Assembly: GCA_002105175.1 (NCBI GenBank)
Contig: MCGE01000017.1
Location: 558,001-622,000 of the forward strand
Direction: 5' to 3'
Origin: Absidia repens
Taxonomy: Eukaryota > Mucoromycota > Mucoromycetes > Mucorales > Cunninghamellaceae
Length of the DNA stretch: 64,000 nt
Notes under the pieces: generated by a model
The model's input: only the letters and a program-made list of their open reading frames with translations
Told to the model about the DNA's origin: nothing
Database searches by the model: none
Made by a program: the position numbers and the translations under genes
In this document: positions 11,783-23,800 of the stretch, one piece after another
Layout: the number at the start of each line of letters is the position of its first letter
Position numbering within the stretch: the stretch's first letter is position 1

Positions 11783-12299
11783 GTTGGAGTTAGAGGAAGA
11801 AAAAATCTATTACGCAGGGAGCGCCATTTGCCTAGATCATTATTCTGTTCGGAGATTTTCGAGCGCGGGCGGTGTTCACAATGCTTAGATTTTTTTTTCA
11901 GGGGTAACTGAAAAATTGTAGCCAACAGACTCATTCAAGTTTACATTTAAAAAAGTATGAGTAATTAAAGGCGTTATCTTTAAACTACACTGGTAAAAAA
12001 TGTATCCTATATAAAATTCAAAAATATGGCAATTCATAGAGGACACAACGGTGTGCTGTACATACAGCGTAGATTACCTTCATGGCACGATTAGGTTCCT
12101 TACATGATTTGTGGAGAAACAGGGTGATGCTACCAATGTTGACTACTGCAAAAGTAGAAAATACTACCATATCAAAATGTTGAGTGGGTGCAGGCTGTAG
12201 GCTCTATCTTGGTGATGCTGTAAATAATAAAAGGGCTTTTTTCTTGTATCATCATATCAATAATAATCGCAAACGAAAAAATCCAGAAACGCCAAAAAA

Positions 12300-12600
12300 A
12301 AAAAAAAAACATTCAAATCCCGCACACGTGAATATTTATTTACCTCTCAATTTTTGTTTTTTTCCTTCTTTTTTTTTTCATCTTCACCAATCAACTTCTT
12401 TGAGGTTATGGCGGTCTTAGATTAGCGTTAAAACTAGTTTAGATGGGTTTTAGCTCAGGGATTACAACATGCATGGGAAAATTCTTTCATTTTGGATCTA
12501 GGATCCAAGGGCACCATGAGTTGACTTTTTGGAGCCTTCATTAGCTTAGTTTACCATGTCCCTAGTGCATACCAAATAAAATATATCTTCTCCTACTTGC
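12300..12600 (+). repeat. Dispersed transcript-like repeat, copy A
   Basis: This copy reads in the + direction: ATCCCGCACACGTGAATATT, a T-rich stretch, CTTTGAGGTTATG, ACTAGTTTAGATGGGTTTTA, then GCATGGGAAAATTCTTTCAT. The same blocks occur on the opposite strand near 14.4-14.7 and 30.1-30.4 kb. It is diverged and has no ORF. Confidence 0.6.
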
Positions 12601-14079
12601 ATCAATAAAAAAATAATCGATTAATTACCCAATTGTCTTGTACAATAGATCTCGTTTTTACTGCCATCACTCCTTTTAATTAGTGTTAACCATAGAATGA
12701 TTCAATAAAAGATATTCCTTACCTTTTCTCATACCTTGCGCTATATATTCTTCTTATAGATCCTTTTTTAAAATTGTACTCTTAAACGGTTGTGATCAAC
12801 CTTCAGATAACTCATTCGTCTCCATCATGTTACCTCCATTAGATCCCTGGTTCCAACAAACCCAGCGTCTTTAGTTTAGTATTTACCAAAATATCAGTCA
12901 ATAAAGTACGTCCACTTCATGACCCATGAAGCAAAACCTTTAATGTGGCTATTTTGTGTGTCCTAACTAATATCTGTTTTCTAGCTTACTCTTCATTATG
13001 ACTACTTTTCCCCTGATGTCCTAGCGACTGGTTGACAGCCTTGATCAGTAGAATTTGAAGACAGTTCTGTCTTCTTTCAAACCAATACCAGCAATTCAGC
13101 AATGACTTACTCCAGCAGTAGCAATTAACAGAACAGTGGCTTCTTCCTTCTTTCTCGATTTTTTTCTTTTCACCGCAACTAGCTCCACCTGACACCGCAG
13201 CATGGTTTGTTTTCTTTTTTCAGCCATATGGATTAATTTTGCCTAGGTTAGTTTTTACTGTTCATTGTAGAATAGTTTACAATTAGTTATGAAATATACT
13301 AGTTTTCTTATCCTTCTTCACTCTAGTATAGTTTGCCGTTTCTCAATTGAATTAGTTAATCTTGTAGTTTACCTTACATTTAATTTTTCTACAAAAAAAA
13401 TCAAACAAACTTCGTATGCCTTATAACAGTTATAGCGTATCTTATAAACATGCTATTAAATAATATACAGAGAATACTCTCCAAAGGCGGTTTAGCGTAC
13501 CTGCCTACCCTATTCATTTCTCAGTACCACCAACCTACTCTTCTCTTCATTCCCTCCAGATACAGAGAACCTCTCCTTGCTCTTCTACTTTACTCTACCA
13601 TAAAGACAATATAGTCGACATCATACCATAAAAAATCCCCTTCTGCCGTTACATAACCTCTACTTCACTAATAAGAAAAGGATACCGGATTTGTTCGGCA
13701 TACCTACTAAATTAATGAGTCACTTTGATGCAAGGTCGAATGTGTCCCTAAGCATAACTCAAAAACAAGAGTTTAAGCCCAGTATTTTGTAGCAACATAA
13801 GCCAAGCATATGCGTACGCTGTCTACTTCATATAAGTTCTCTTGCACATTGGTATATATATATATATATATAGTATTTTATAAAGACAGCTACGCTGGTA
13901 GCATAGTCTAGCTAAGTTAATATAAACGGTAGAGCAAGCATAGAGTCGCGTTTCATATAGGGTATTTTATAATCGCTGGAGCACTGGGAGCAAATAGTTT
14001 GAATGGATAAGCTACAAAGCGGACGTTTGACAGAAAACACACAGAAAATGGTTACAATAAAGGGTTTGCTCATTCAATA

Positions 14080-14760
14080 ATGGGTCAATAAATAGTAAAT
14101 GAGTAATAAAATGGGATACTTTATTCGAATGAATATGCTAGATACTAAATGAAGGGTGTGGGGCTCATTGTAGAAAGGGATCTATTGGAGGTAAATTGAG
14201 GATGACTAATGGGGGATCTGAAGAATGGTCTACACAGACCAAAACAACCATAATATATTGTAAAGTACTGTACAAGTTATGAGAAATCCAAAAAGGATAT
14301 CTTTTATTATACTATAACGACGGTCAACACTAACCAAAGGGTGTAAATGGAAGTAAGAAAGAGATCCGTTGCACAAGACATGAGAAAGAGACCAATGGAA
14401 CATTTTTTATAAAAACAGGAAAAAGAGACATATTTTATTCAAGATATAGTTACAAGTTATGTATAAACTAATACTAAGCTAAGCTAATGTGGACCCCAAA
14501 AAGTTAACTAATGGGACACCCAAATCCTGAATCCGAAATGAAAGGGCTTCCCCATGCATGTGGTAATCCCTGAACTAAAATCCCTTCTAAACTAGTCCTA
14601 ACACAGATTGAAGAACATCATAACCTCAAAGTAGTTGATTGATGAAGGAAAAAAGAAAAAAAGAAAAAGAAGAAAAGAGCGAAAAATAAAAACAGACGAA
14701 AATAAACATTCACGTGGGCGGGATTTTAAATACGTTAAAAAAAAGAAAAAAAAAGGCCTC
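14080..14760 (-). repeat. Dispersed transcript-like repeat, long copy B
   Basis: This stretch is homologous to about 29720-30450. Shared blocks in the same order include CTATTGGAGG, TGAAGAATGGTC, ACAAGACATGAGAAAG, ACATATTTTATT, CTTCCCCATGCATG-like sequence, CCCTTCTAAACTAGTCCT, and CACGTGGGCGG (14711 region). Read on the minus strand it ends like a 3' UTR, with AATAAA-type signals (TTTATT on +). I see no coding content. Confidence 0.6.
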
Positions 14761-15030
14761 AAACAAATGGATTTATGTCAGGGTGCCACCTAAGCTGTAC
14801 TGTTATATATAAACTAAATAATGTCATGATCACAAATAGACGAAAAGGTTCAAAATAGAAGCATATATCCGCACCTAAAATCACAAACGAATGTTACATA
14901 TTGGTTTTATTATCGACTATAACTAGAGAGAATATGGGGTATGATATGTGTCCTAACTAATTGTGCAGAATAAAAAAAAAAAAAAAAAAAAAAAAAGTCG
15001 GTATCACTCACTGTGGAGTGAGGCAAAACT

Positions 15031-15669
15031 TCATTTATGGGTAAAATTGGCGGCCATTGAAATGCGTGTGGAGTGAAGACAGGAACCACGATCCCGCTTT
15101 GTGAAAAGGAATGTTGACCACGATATGAATGAAGGCAATCGAAATAACTCAAAAAACGGTAAACGTAAGTAGTTGATGATGCTGTGTAGAAAATGAAATG
15201 GTGTAATAGATGCTGTTGATGATTTCTGGAGACTTGTGTTTGCAGTAAGTAGAGATGGCGTTGGAGAGATAGTTGTACAAGGTTGTTGTGACGTTTCCTT
15301 TAAAGTTACAGCTGGAAATGATTGTGATTTTGTCGTATGGGATGTTAAGGTTGCAGACAATTGCTCCGGTTTTGATAATGGAGGTGGAGGTGGATAGTGA
15401 TGTCTCGACGGGGTTTTAATATTATCAAAAGGACAAGATAACGCCACCTTACTGTTGGAAAGCTTTGAAGATTGACTGTTCAACATCATTTCCGCTTTCA
15501 TCATTGTATTTTGAATCAGTAGCCGCTCACGCATATGATAATGTTGCCTTTTTCGACGATCGTCAAGACTAATTTTTTTACTAGCTGTGCTATAGGCTTT
15601 TTTTGCTATTTGCCGTGGTGAACGTGCCTGTTGAATTTTGATGTCATGTCTGTGAAATGTATGGTTCAT
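15031..15669 (-). CDS. Hypothetical protein, Ser/Thr-rich (weak)
   Basis: From the first ATG (15669) an uninterrupted ORF of 212 codons runs to a stop at 15031. The N-terminal part is basic (RSPRQIAKKAYSTASKK, DDRRKRQHYHMRERLL). The middle is rich in Ser, Thr and Pro, with PPPPP, and the end is hydrophobic and aromatic. I recognise no domain. The frame stays open for 36 nt upstream of this ATG, so an earlier exon is possible. It sits alone in a repeat-rich interval, which weakens the case. It may be a real lineage-specific gene or a chance ORF. Confidence 0.35.
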   Translation of the reverse strand: MNHTFHRHDIKIQQARSPRQIAKKAYSTASKKISLDDRRKRQHYHMRERLLIQNTMMKAEMMLNSQSSKLSNSKVALSCPFDNIKTPSRHHYPPPPPLSKPEQLSATLTSHTTKSQSFPAVTLKETSQQPCTTISPTPSLLTANTSLQKSSTASITPFHFLHSIINYLRLPFFELFRLPSFISWSTFLFTKRDRGSCLHSTRISMAANFTHK

Positions 15670-16369
15670 GTTAAATAGAATAGACTGTTGACGAAGATGA
15701 GACAATGTTAGATAAAATAAAGTAAAATAAAATAATAACTATCGGTTTTATAGGCTTTGCATCATAGCGGATAATACCGGAAGGCAACATATGAAATAAT
15801 ATGGCTAGGAATGGAAACTCTTAGACAAAGCGGCGTGCTTCCATATTATTCCATTATAACCCGGCAGTAGTATGGTCATCCATTTTTCCCAAGCCTAAAA
15901 GTCCCATCACTTGGATAATTGTGGGGTTTCTTCTGAGAAAATGATAATAATACTAGGAATCCCGCAGTTGATCAGGGTCCATCATCATGCCTATTCAAAC
16001 TAGATGAGGGGAACTTCTTCTATAGTTTGCATCTCTTACCCATATATGGGGTTAGTTATATCAATACAATGACTCCTACCAAATTCTTAGTATGATGATG
16101 GGAGTACACGAAAGTTTGCAACCATTCTTATTTCGTTTAAGTGGAGTTTTTGGCGTCCGTGCCTTTTCAAAATTTTCTTCTTCCCACCCCACCTTTTTTT
16201 TCATGTTTTTATTTTTTTATTTTTATATATATGCTCTGTCATTATTAGTTTTACTACGTTCTGACACTCTTGCTCTAACCATCGTGCTTAGCGCTTTTTC
16301 AAAATGTCATTTTTACGATGCCTGCATGAGAGATTCACACTCAGCATACATGAATTTCTAATGTTTCTT

Positions 16370-16560
16370 TTTCTTCATTGTTAGCCTCATAGGGGACAGT
16401 GATCATGGATTAGTAGTTAGAATGTGACTGAGGTGTTTTAAAATATAAACATGCATGGGGAAACCCTTTCATTTTTGGATTCATGATTTGGACATGGATT
16501 CACTTTTATAATAAATGCGTGCCAGGGAACGATCTTTAGTTTAACTTGGTGTTAGTTATC
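16370..16560 (+). repeat. Dispersed transcript-like repeat, copy C
   Basis: The diagnostic block CATGCATGGGGAAACCCTTT occurs at about 16452, followed by a TTTTGGATTCATGATTTGG-like stretch in the same order as other copies. The upstream CACGTG block is not recognisable. Confidence 0.5.
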
Positions 16561-16644
16561 ATAGTCTATACCATATCTGCATTTGCTATACCAAAAAAAA
16601 AAAAAAAAAAGCAAAAAAAAAACTGCATTTGAATATAAAAAATA

Positions 16645-17473
16645 TGGTGTGGCTCACTTATAATGTCAAATACTAGGCATGATCCTAGAAAGCTGATGGT
16701 TTTTTAAAAAATGGCCACCTCAAAAAAACAATGTATAAACATGATAATTCAGACCTTTAAGAACAAAACGTGTACATCAGTTTTTTTTTTTTATAAAAAA
16801 AGGAAAACTTATCAGCCTTCAAAAAAAGAAGACTTTGGCTGGCTGGCCTAGGATTTGAAACGTATCTGTTGTACTAAAAAGGAAAATGATATGTGCATTT
16901 ATTTTGTAAAACACCGCGAAAACTGTAAAATATTATACAGAAAACAAGGTCCTGTTTTCTGCTTGTTCCCACTCCCATATCAAGCGTAGTCAGTAGATGT
17001 AGATGTAGATGTAGATTGTCATCCCTTCTATTTTTTTGTTGTTGTACGGACACACACCCGTTTGTATGTTTCTGCTTATAATAAGCCTATGTATATACAT
17101 TTGGTAAGACAATCAAAAAATGATAGAAAAAGGCAAGACAAAGTTTATTCAGTAGTAATTATAACAATGACAACCAATACTAAACTAAGATGAAGGCTAA
17201 TCTAATGGTGGTCCCAAATTCTGGATCCAAAATCAAAGGGTTTCCCCATGCATCTCGTAATACCTGAGCCGAAAACCCTTCTAAACTAGACCTGACACTA
17301 ATCCCAGTTGAACATCATCCCATTGAGATCAATGAAATGGCGGTGACTTGAGAAAAAAAAAAAAAAAAAAAAAAGAAAGGAAGGAGAAAAAAAAAAGGCT
17401 TAAATAAGGCATTTTTCAAACTGCGATTGAAGTCATAGAATTGAAAATTTGACATTATAAGTGAGCCGCACCA
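16645..17473. mobile_element. Non-autonomous TIR/TA DNA transposon, copy 1 (829 bp)
   Basis: The left end is TGGTGTGGCTCACTTATAAT and continues GTCAAAT. The right end is the inverted repeat, ATTTGACATTATAAGTGAGC then CGCACCA, giving an imperfect 27-bp TIR. The left flank is TA and the right flank CA, consistent with a decayed TA target duplication. The interior carries a GTAGAT hexamer array (about 16995-17018), CTGGCTGGCTGGCCTAGG, and a minus-strand transcript-like tail (about 17130-17400). There is no transposase ORF, so it is a MITE-like passenger that would need an enzyme in trans. Copy 2 lies at 54171-55083. Confidence 0.8.
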
Positions 17474-17848
17474 CACGTCTTGTCTTTATCTCATCAGTCA
17501 TTCTATAATGCTTTTGGTCTGTCTTGTTGAAATTTAATATATAAAGGCAAAATATCAAGCAAATTCATCATATCAAAAATTGGTCATTATACGTATGATT
17601 GGTTTTTTTTTTGGAGATAAAGCACCAATATCGATTTTATTGTAAAAAAAGGGGACATAAAAATAAATTGTGTAAAAGAGGTTCGATAAAATAAATATAA
17701 CTAGTTGTAAAAGAAAAGAGAATGGGAAAAAAAAGGGCGGATCTATCGTACAGTATGTTGGTTGTTTTGTAGGGTTTCAGGCCAGAAGTATTAGACGTCT
17801 TCAGGAATTCAGAACTATTGCTGCTGTTGTATCAATATCAATACCATT

Positions 17849-20800
17849 TTACCAGAAGGCACACCATCCAATGTAGCACTGACAAAGATTTTGAAGGGAC
17901 GTGGCTTGTTGGATCAGCTTTTCCACTTGAGTAGGAACATCCAAAGTTACTCGAGAATTGAAGTCGCGGCCAGTCAGTTTGTTTGATACTCTATTTACTA
18001 CTGCCACCGCCTTTGAATTGAGGAGTTCAGGACCTGCCACGTTTTCTAAAAGTCAAATTTTAGTATACAATAACCCACCATTGCCTCACTTGATCCTTTT
18101 TTTTTTTCTTATTTTTTACCATTTGCCACGGCTTCCACTTCAATTCGATTCAACCTTCGACTAACTGAAAAGTTTCGATGACCATCTTCCGTTAGATCTT
18201 CGTTATTTAATCGATCCATTGTTCGTAAACGTTCATCTAAGTAACATAAATGTTGGAAAAGGCATGTTAATAAATCGATAATGAATACCAGGTCAATTTT
18301 CATTTACCTCTATTCTGTGCTGGACTTGGGTTGGGATTGTTCAACAAACGCCAATTGATTAAAGGATCATACACAAAAGCTTCCAAAACTGCCATCAAGC
18401 TGTCCTTGTTTTCTCGTAATACACGCATCACATGTTCGCAGGTAATTCTAAAGTTGCCTTCGATGCCGGACACTTCCATGGCTTTGACCAGCATTCGTGT
18501 GAGACGGAAGGGAATCTTCTCAGGGAATTTTTCACGGTGCATAGCCACTTCAAAACAATCACCGAAATCAATATGTACCACCTTGCCAGTAAGACGATGT
18601 AGCATCAAATTGGAGGGATGTCGATCGCCAAGACCCAAAATGTAGCCAACCATAGACATTACCGCCAGAGATCGTGTATAATTAGTTCGTCGGTCTAACC
18701 AAGCTTCTGAATTGCGACTCTTGAGCCAAAGCACCCAATAAAGGTCTTGTCCACTTGTTTTTTCAAATGCAAATTGGAAGACTTCCACCTTTTGAATGAT
18801 TGTCAGATTGTCGTAGTCAGGCGCCATCTATTTTTTAGTTTTTTAGAAAAAGGGTTAGTTACATGATAATCGGCATAAATGTCCAGTGAACGAAGTATAT
18901 ATTTATTCTAAAGTTTACCTGTAACATTAGACGATGTTCAATGTTGAGTAGAATCTTCTTGCTATCACGGTAATCACGAATCAGTGTATGTAATGTGTCG
19001 GTATCAGCAAACCAGCCAATCAAGCCAGAATTAGGAGAGAGTGGTACAGCTGGGCAACGTTCAATGCTGAGATGGCGTTTAAAGGTTTCGGCGTCATTTT
19101 TCAATAATGTATTGACTAGTCCAAATAGTTGCATCACACGTTCATCCTGTCGTAAATCTTCGTGTCCCTTCAATAAATACATGTAGTCTTTTCCGTCGCT
19201 TCCAATGATCGTCAATTTTCTTGGTCGTTGTTTGGAGGCAATCACTGTTAAGCTAGGATTGAATTTGGCAATTCGGACAATTGGTTCGCCGCTTCGATAA
19301 TAACCAGGCACACATAGTTCCAAATTGCGAGCTTCCAATAGACGAGGTGAAATATATTGAAGTTCTAAGCTTGTTAGTTGAGGCAGTTGTCGTTGAATGC
19401 GTTTAAACACTTGATAGTATAATTCCCAGGCCTGATTCAGGTTGTTGAGATCACGCGATTCTTGATAACGGTGACACCATTCTTGAGCTTCTTGCAAGTC
19501 CCGTCCAAATGCTTGTACAAACGATTCTTCCCGCATAGTTTCTGGGCCACGATCCAGCATTTGATGCAGAGGTTCCAGAGTAGCAAACATTGCATCCACA
19601 TTCCGATCGCCAAAATAAAGTCTCGATGCTTCTTCAAGTCCTTCGTGCCACATTTCATGCCAAAGAATAGCGACCCGAATCAGTTCCTGGCTTACCATCA
19701 AGGCCTATATGAATCATAACAAAATAGGTATGAGTATTGAGCTTCTTCACTCCTTTTCTTTTTCTGTTTTACCTGGTCAACCAAAGCAGCACTATGCATG
19801 CGCATACGGTCAATAATAGCAAATGTAGCCCTTTTTCTTGGTACACTTTGTGATTTGGATGCTACAGTGAGAGAGTAAACTAAGGCCTGAGGATGTTCCT
19901 TTCCAATATCAGTGAGCAGTTGATGGATCAACAAACGTACGGTAGCATTGGGTGCATGAATACGAGCAATCAATTGAGGAATTACTTGGAGCCATACGTC
20001 GATGCTGATAGTACCAAAGCCTTCACTGATTGCTGTGCTGACTTCCGATTGATATCCATACTTGAACCAAAGTGTAAGCAAACGCAAGGTATCTTGTAAA
20101 GAGTTTTCTTTCGATAGAGCAATAGAACGGAAGAATCCTTGGACCGCAGGTACAACATGGTGTGTAAATACTTGAGGAGGAAGCTGATCCTGATGTAGTT
20201 TTTCATGATAATCAATAATATCGAAGTTCGCTAGAGCCCAAGCATGCCATGCCTTGTACCAGTTTTGATCGAATCGGGTCGCTAATAAAAACGAGCGGAG
20301 GATATCAGGTATAGTGTCTTCAGTCAGTTCGTAGGAAAGTGCCCGCTGCCATTCCCCTTGTCGTAGATAACATCTAGCCAACAATCGCGTGTATTCCGCA
20401 ACGTCATCCGATATACGACTTGGATCAATGGGCATACTGACAGCCATTTCATCAGGGTTGAGGCCAAGATCTTGTGTTTTTTGTGCAGTAAAGTCCCTAA
20501 GTGTGTTAAGGGCCTGTGTTTGTCCCTCGACGCTTTGTGTTGAAGAGTGCCACATGTGTTTGAGCTGAGCATAAACAATTTTGGGATGAGGAGTGCCGTT
20601 TCCCTGATCACCATTGTCCATTTCCATCAAACTTCGCAAGGTTTTTTCCGAGAGGGAGAATCGACCACTGTTTCGGCAAAGATTTGCAAACTTGATCCAC
20701 ATTTCCATGTCGTCATGAGGAGAGATAACCATTGCACGGACACGCAGAATGCGCTGCCAGACTTCCACATTCCGTTCACAGCCTTCCAATCGCTTCATCC

Positions 20801-23800
20801 AAGTCCTCCTGATCACCATTTGCCGTTCCATATCGTTACTTGACTGTTTGTAGCTGATCATTTCTTCCAATTCCGCTAACATTTGCACCCGCACCACAAT
20901 AGCGTATGCACGGTTGTAACTTTCACCAAGTAATGCTGTCAATTCGGTATCCAGTAAATCCCGTGTTTTGTTGATGAATTTTTCCGCTTCCGCGTACCGG
21001 TTTCGATGAATGGCAAGAATGGCTCGGAAAAAGGTGCGATCAGGGCTTTCGGTCTTGAGTAAGGCAATGTATTCTTCCATTTGTTCCCATTGACCAAGAC
21101 CCCAAGCAGCAGCAGCAGCGAACGGCGCCATGTTCTTTCGGTTTTCAGGAGGAGCGTGAATCCATTTTTCCTGAGCTAAAGTAGATAGCTGATCCCATTC
21201 GCCAAGAGCATGTAGACATCGCATACGACCAAGAGTAATTTCCATTGAATTGGGGTTTTCTTTTTGTTGAGCTTCGTAAGCATCCAAAGCATCTTGATAC
21301 CGATGTAACTTTTCATACCACGACACCTTTCTTTCCAACTTGAGAGAATCTTGAGCAAAAGTCAAAATACCCATGGCAGCATCCGGTTGTTGAAGTAAGT
21401 TGTTGATCGACATAAGCATTTCCACAGCTTCAAATGATTGTTCCAAGTGGAATTCAGTTTCCTTGTAATGCAGCGCCTTGGCATAAGCATGGCATTTTTG
21501 AGCGTAGACAGCCAATGTGCGGATATCAATTGGAAGCATCTTGTTGTCGTGTTCCATAAATTCAGCCAAGTGAAGAAGAATTTGAATAATTTCAGGGGGA
21601 TGTTGGGTGCCTTGAGAGCCATCTCCAATGACCGTACCAGTTCATCTTGATATTGATCGTACAATTCATTCCAGCACGAGACAAACGCAGCATTAAATAA
21701 TTCGCGAGCAAGCGGTGGATAATAGTTGGCCAAGAAAACACAAGCCCGTAAAGCATGAGAGGGAGATTGTTTAAGTAGTTCCAAACTGAGACGCCGAATC
21801 CATTCCATCCAATCTTCCTTTGTCGACCGTTGTGAGGCTTCCCATGCTTTTTTCAAATGTTGCTGATTAACAGGTTGCTTTTTCGACGAGCTTAAATCCG
21901 CTGATGGTGTTTCATCCCCCTTGACATCACGATCATCCAAAGCTTTGCCGAGCTCTTGTGGTAAATTTTCGCCCTTGAGAAGTTTACCAACCAGTAGTTC
22001 ATAATTCGTGTGAGTAATGCGATACTTTGTCAGAACCTATACCAAAATAGAAAGAAAAAAATCAGCATTTTAAATATCAACTATACTATGATCTATCAAG
22101 TCCTATTTTGTTTTGCTTTATTTACCTTGTTAACCACTGGAATGAATTTTGCATAATCAGTACCCAATTGAAATACCAAAGCACACAAAAGATCCATGGC
22201 AGAGTTTCTTGCTTCAATCGGTAAAACTGGTAACACACGCGCCAATGGATGTATGATTCTAGAGGCATAATCAAACATATTGACCTTTTTGCACAATGAG
22301 GTAATAGTGGCCATAGCTTGACGACGGACAGCCACGGGAGCATCCGGTTTTTCAAAAAACTTGACAATGGCAGGTATAACAAGATGCATGTATTCTTCAA
22401 TATTGGCACCAAAGATAACAAAAGCATGAAGGACACGAATTGTGGGTTGCCGCCTATCAGAGAGATCACTGTCGAATATTTGCAGCATATGTGGTAGCAA
22501 GCGTGGCAGATATATCTTCAATTCACCATCAAGGGCTTTCGCAATAGATTCAATCAGTGAGATGATTGTGATTTGAATGGATGATTCCGGAGTCCAATAT
22601 TCGTCGATCAGATCAAAGATATCCTTCAGGTAATTCCGAATGTGTTGTTTGACAATGCCAACCAGCTCGCTAAGTTTGTGGAAGTAGGATCCCAACATAT
22701 TTGGTGTGCAGGACCGCATCAACGACAAAAACCCAGGAATGACCAGAGGTAAAAATTGCACCACCTTGAGACCCAATGTTTTAAAGATCGACATGATAGC
22801 TTCAATGACAGGATAATGGTGTTGGCTGAGGGATGGATCGCGTAAAATCTTCATCAGCGAATGCATGACTACTTGAGGATAATAGTCCTCAGAAGATGGA
22901 CCGACACCCATCATCAGGAGAGTGACATCATTGCTTGTGAGTTTAGGATCCACCAAGGCTTCACTAAAACCGTCAATAGCATTCATCTATGGCATCCAAA
23001 AAATTAAACGAAAATATAAATATATGATTTTTCTAATATTTCATGTTAAATGATATTACCTTGTGTCTATAAGGATCAAGTGCACCTAAAATACCCATCA
23101 ATTTCACCGTTTCACGTCGGATCGTAGCATTCTGTTCCGTCTTGAGGATGTTGATCAGGATACTGAGTAAAGCAGGGTATTTGGCATATGGTTCGATAAC
23201 AAATCCAGTATTACTTGCTAGTTGACCGAGGGTTTTGAGAGCAGCGTCACGCTTGGCACTTGAGCTTTGATCTTGTAGAGTCTCCATAATCAATGGCATT
23301 AATTCATCCAAATGAGGCACCATATCTTCACCACTGACAGCGGCCAGTTCCCCTAAAGCACCCAAAACAGCAGATACCACACCAGGAGAAGGATCCCTAG
23401 CTTTAGGTAGCAATACTTTCAGGATAGGTTCAATATAAGGCTTGGTCAATCGTTGAGCGGCACCCACCAATAGAGACACCAAACGTGCAGATTCTTCTTT
23501 ATGTCGACTAACCACAGAGTATTCCAATTCGGTCAATAGTTGAATGAGGGTCTTTCGCAAAGATGGCATCACATAAGCAGGATTGTAAGTTGTTAGACGT
23601 CCAATGATTGTAATAGCAATTTCACGAATCGAGAACACCTCATCGTTGAGAGCAATGAAGAGAGAGCGGACGTTATCGGCTTGGGCAAGATGACGATCGA
23701 ATCTGACATCCAAGGACGAGAGCACCGTTTGTCGAATAGTGGCATCGGGATCTGCTATTCCAACCGTCAACAACTTTTCCAACACCTCACCGACCACCTT

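Larger units (their letters stand above)
11783..15030. other. Gene-poor, repeat-rich interval
   Basis: No ORF here shows convincing coding character. The interval holds two copies of a dispersed transcript-like repeat (about 12300-12600, + orientation; about 14080-14760, - orientation), a short (TA)n at about 13853-13871, and A/T tracts (for example about 14970-14996). The rest is AT-rich unique sequence in which I see nothing. Confidence 0.55.
15706..17848. other. Repeat-rich intergenic region downstream of TOR
   Basis: This contains a dispersed-repeat copy (about 16370-16560, +), a complete TIR transposon copy (16645-17473) and the TOR 3' flank, with a poly(A)-type TTTATT at 17636-17641 on the minus-strand transcript. 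I see no credible gene. Confidence 0.55.

Noticed and set aside
12986..13195. 69-codon frame (-)
   Set aside because: Lies in AT-rich repeat-containing DNA, low-information composition, no supporting signals.
16092..16361. 89-codon frame (+) rich in Phe/Leu
   Set aside because: Crosses a T-tract beside a dispersed-repeat copy; hydrophobicity comes from T-rich DNA.
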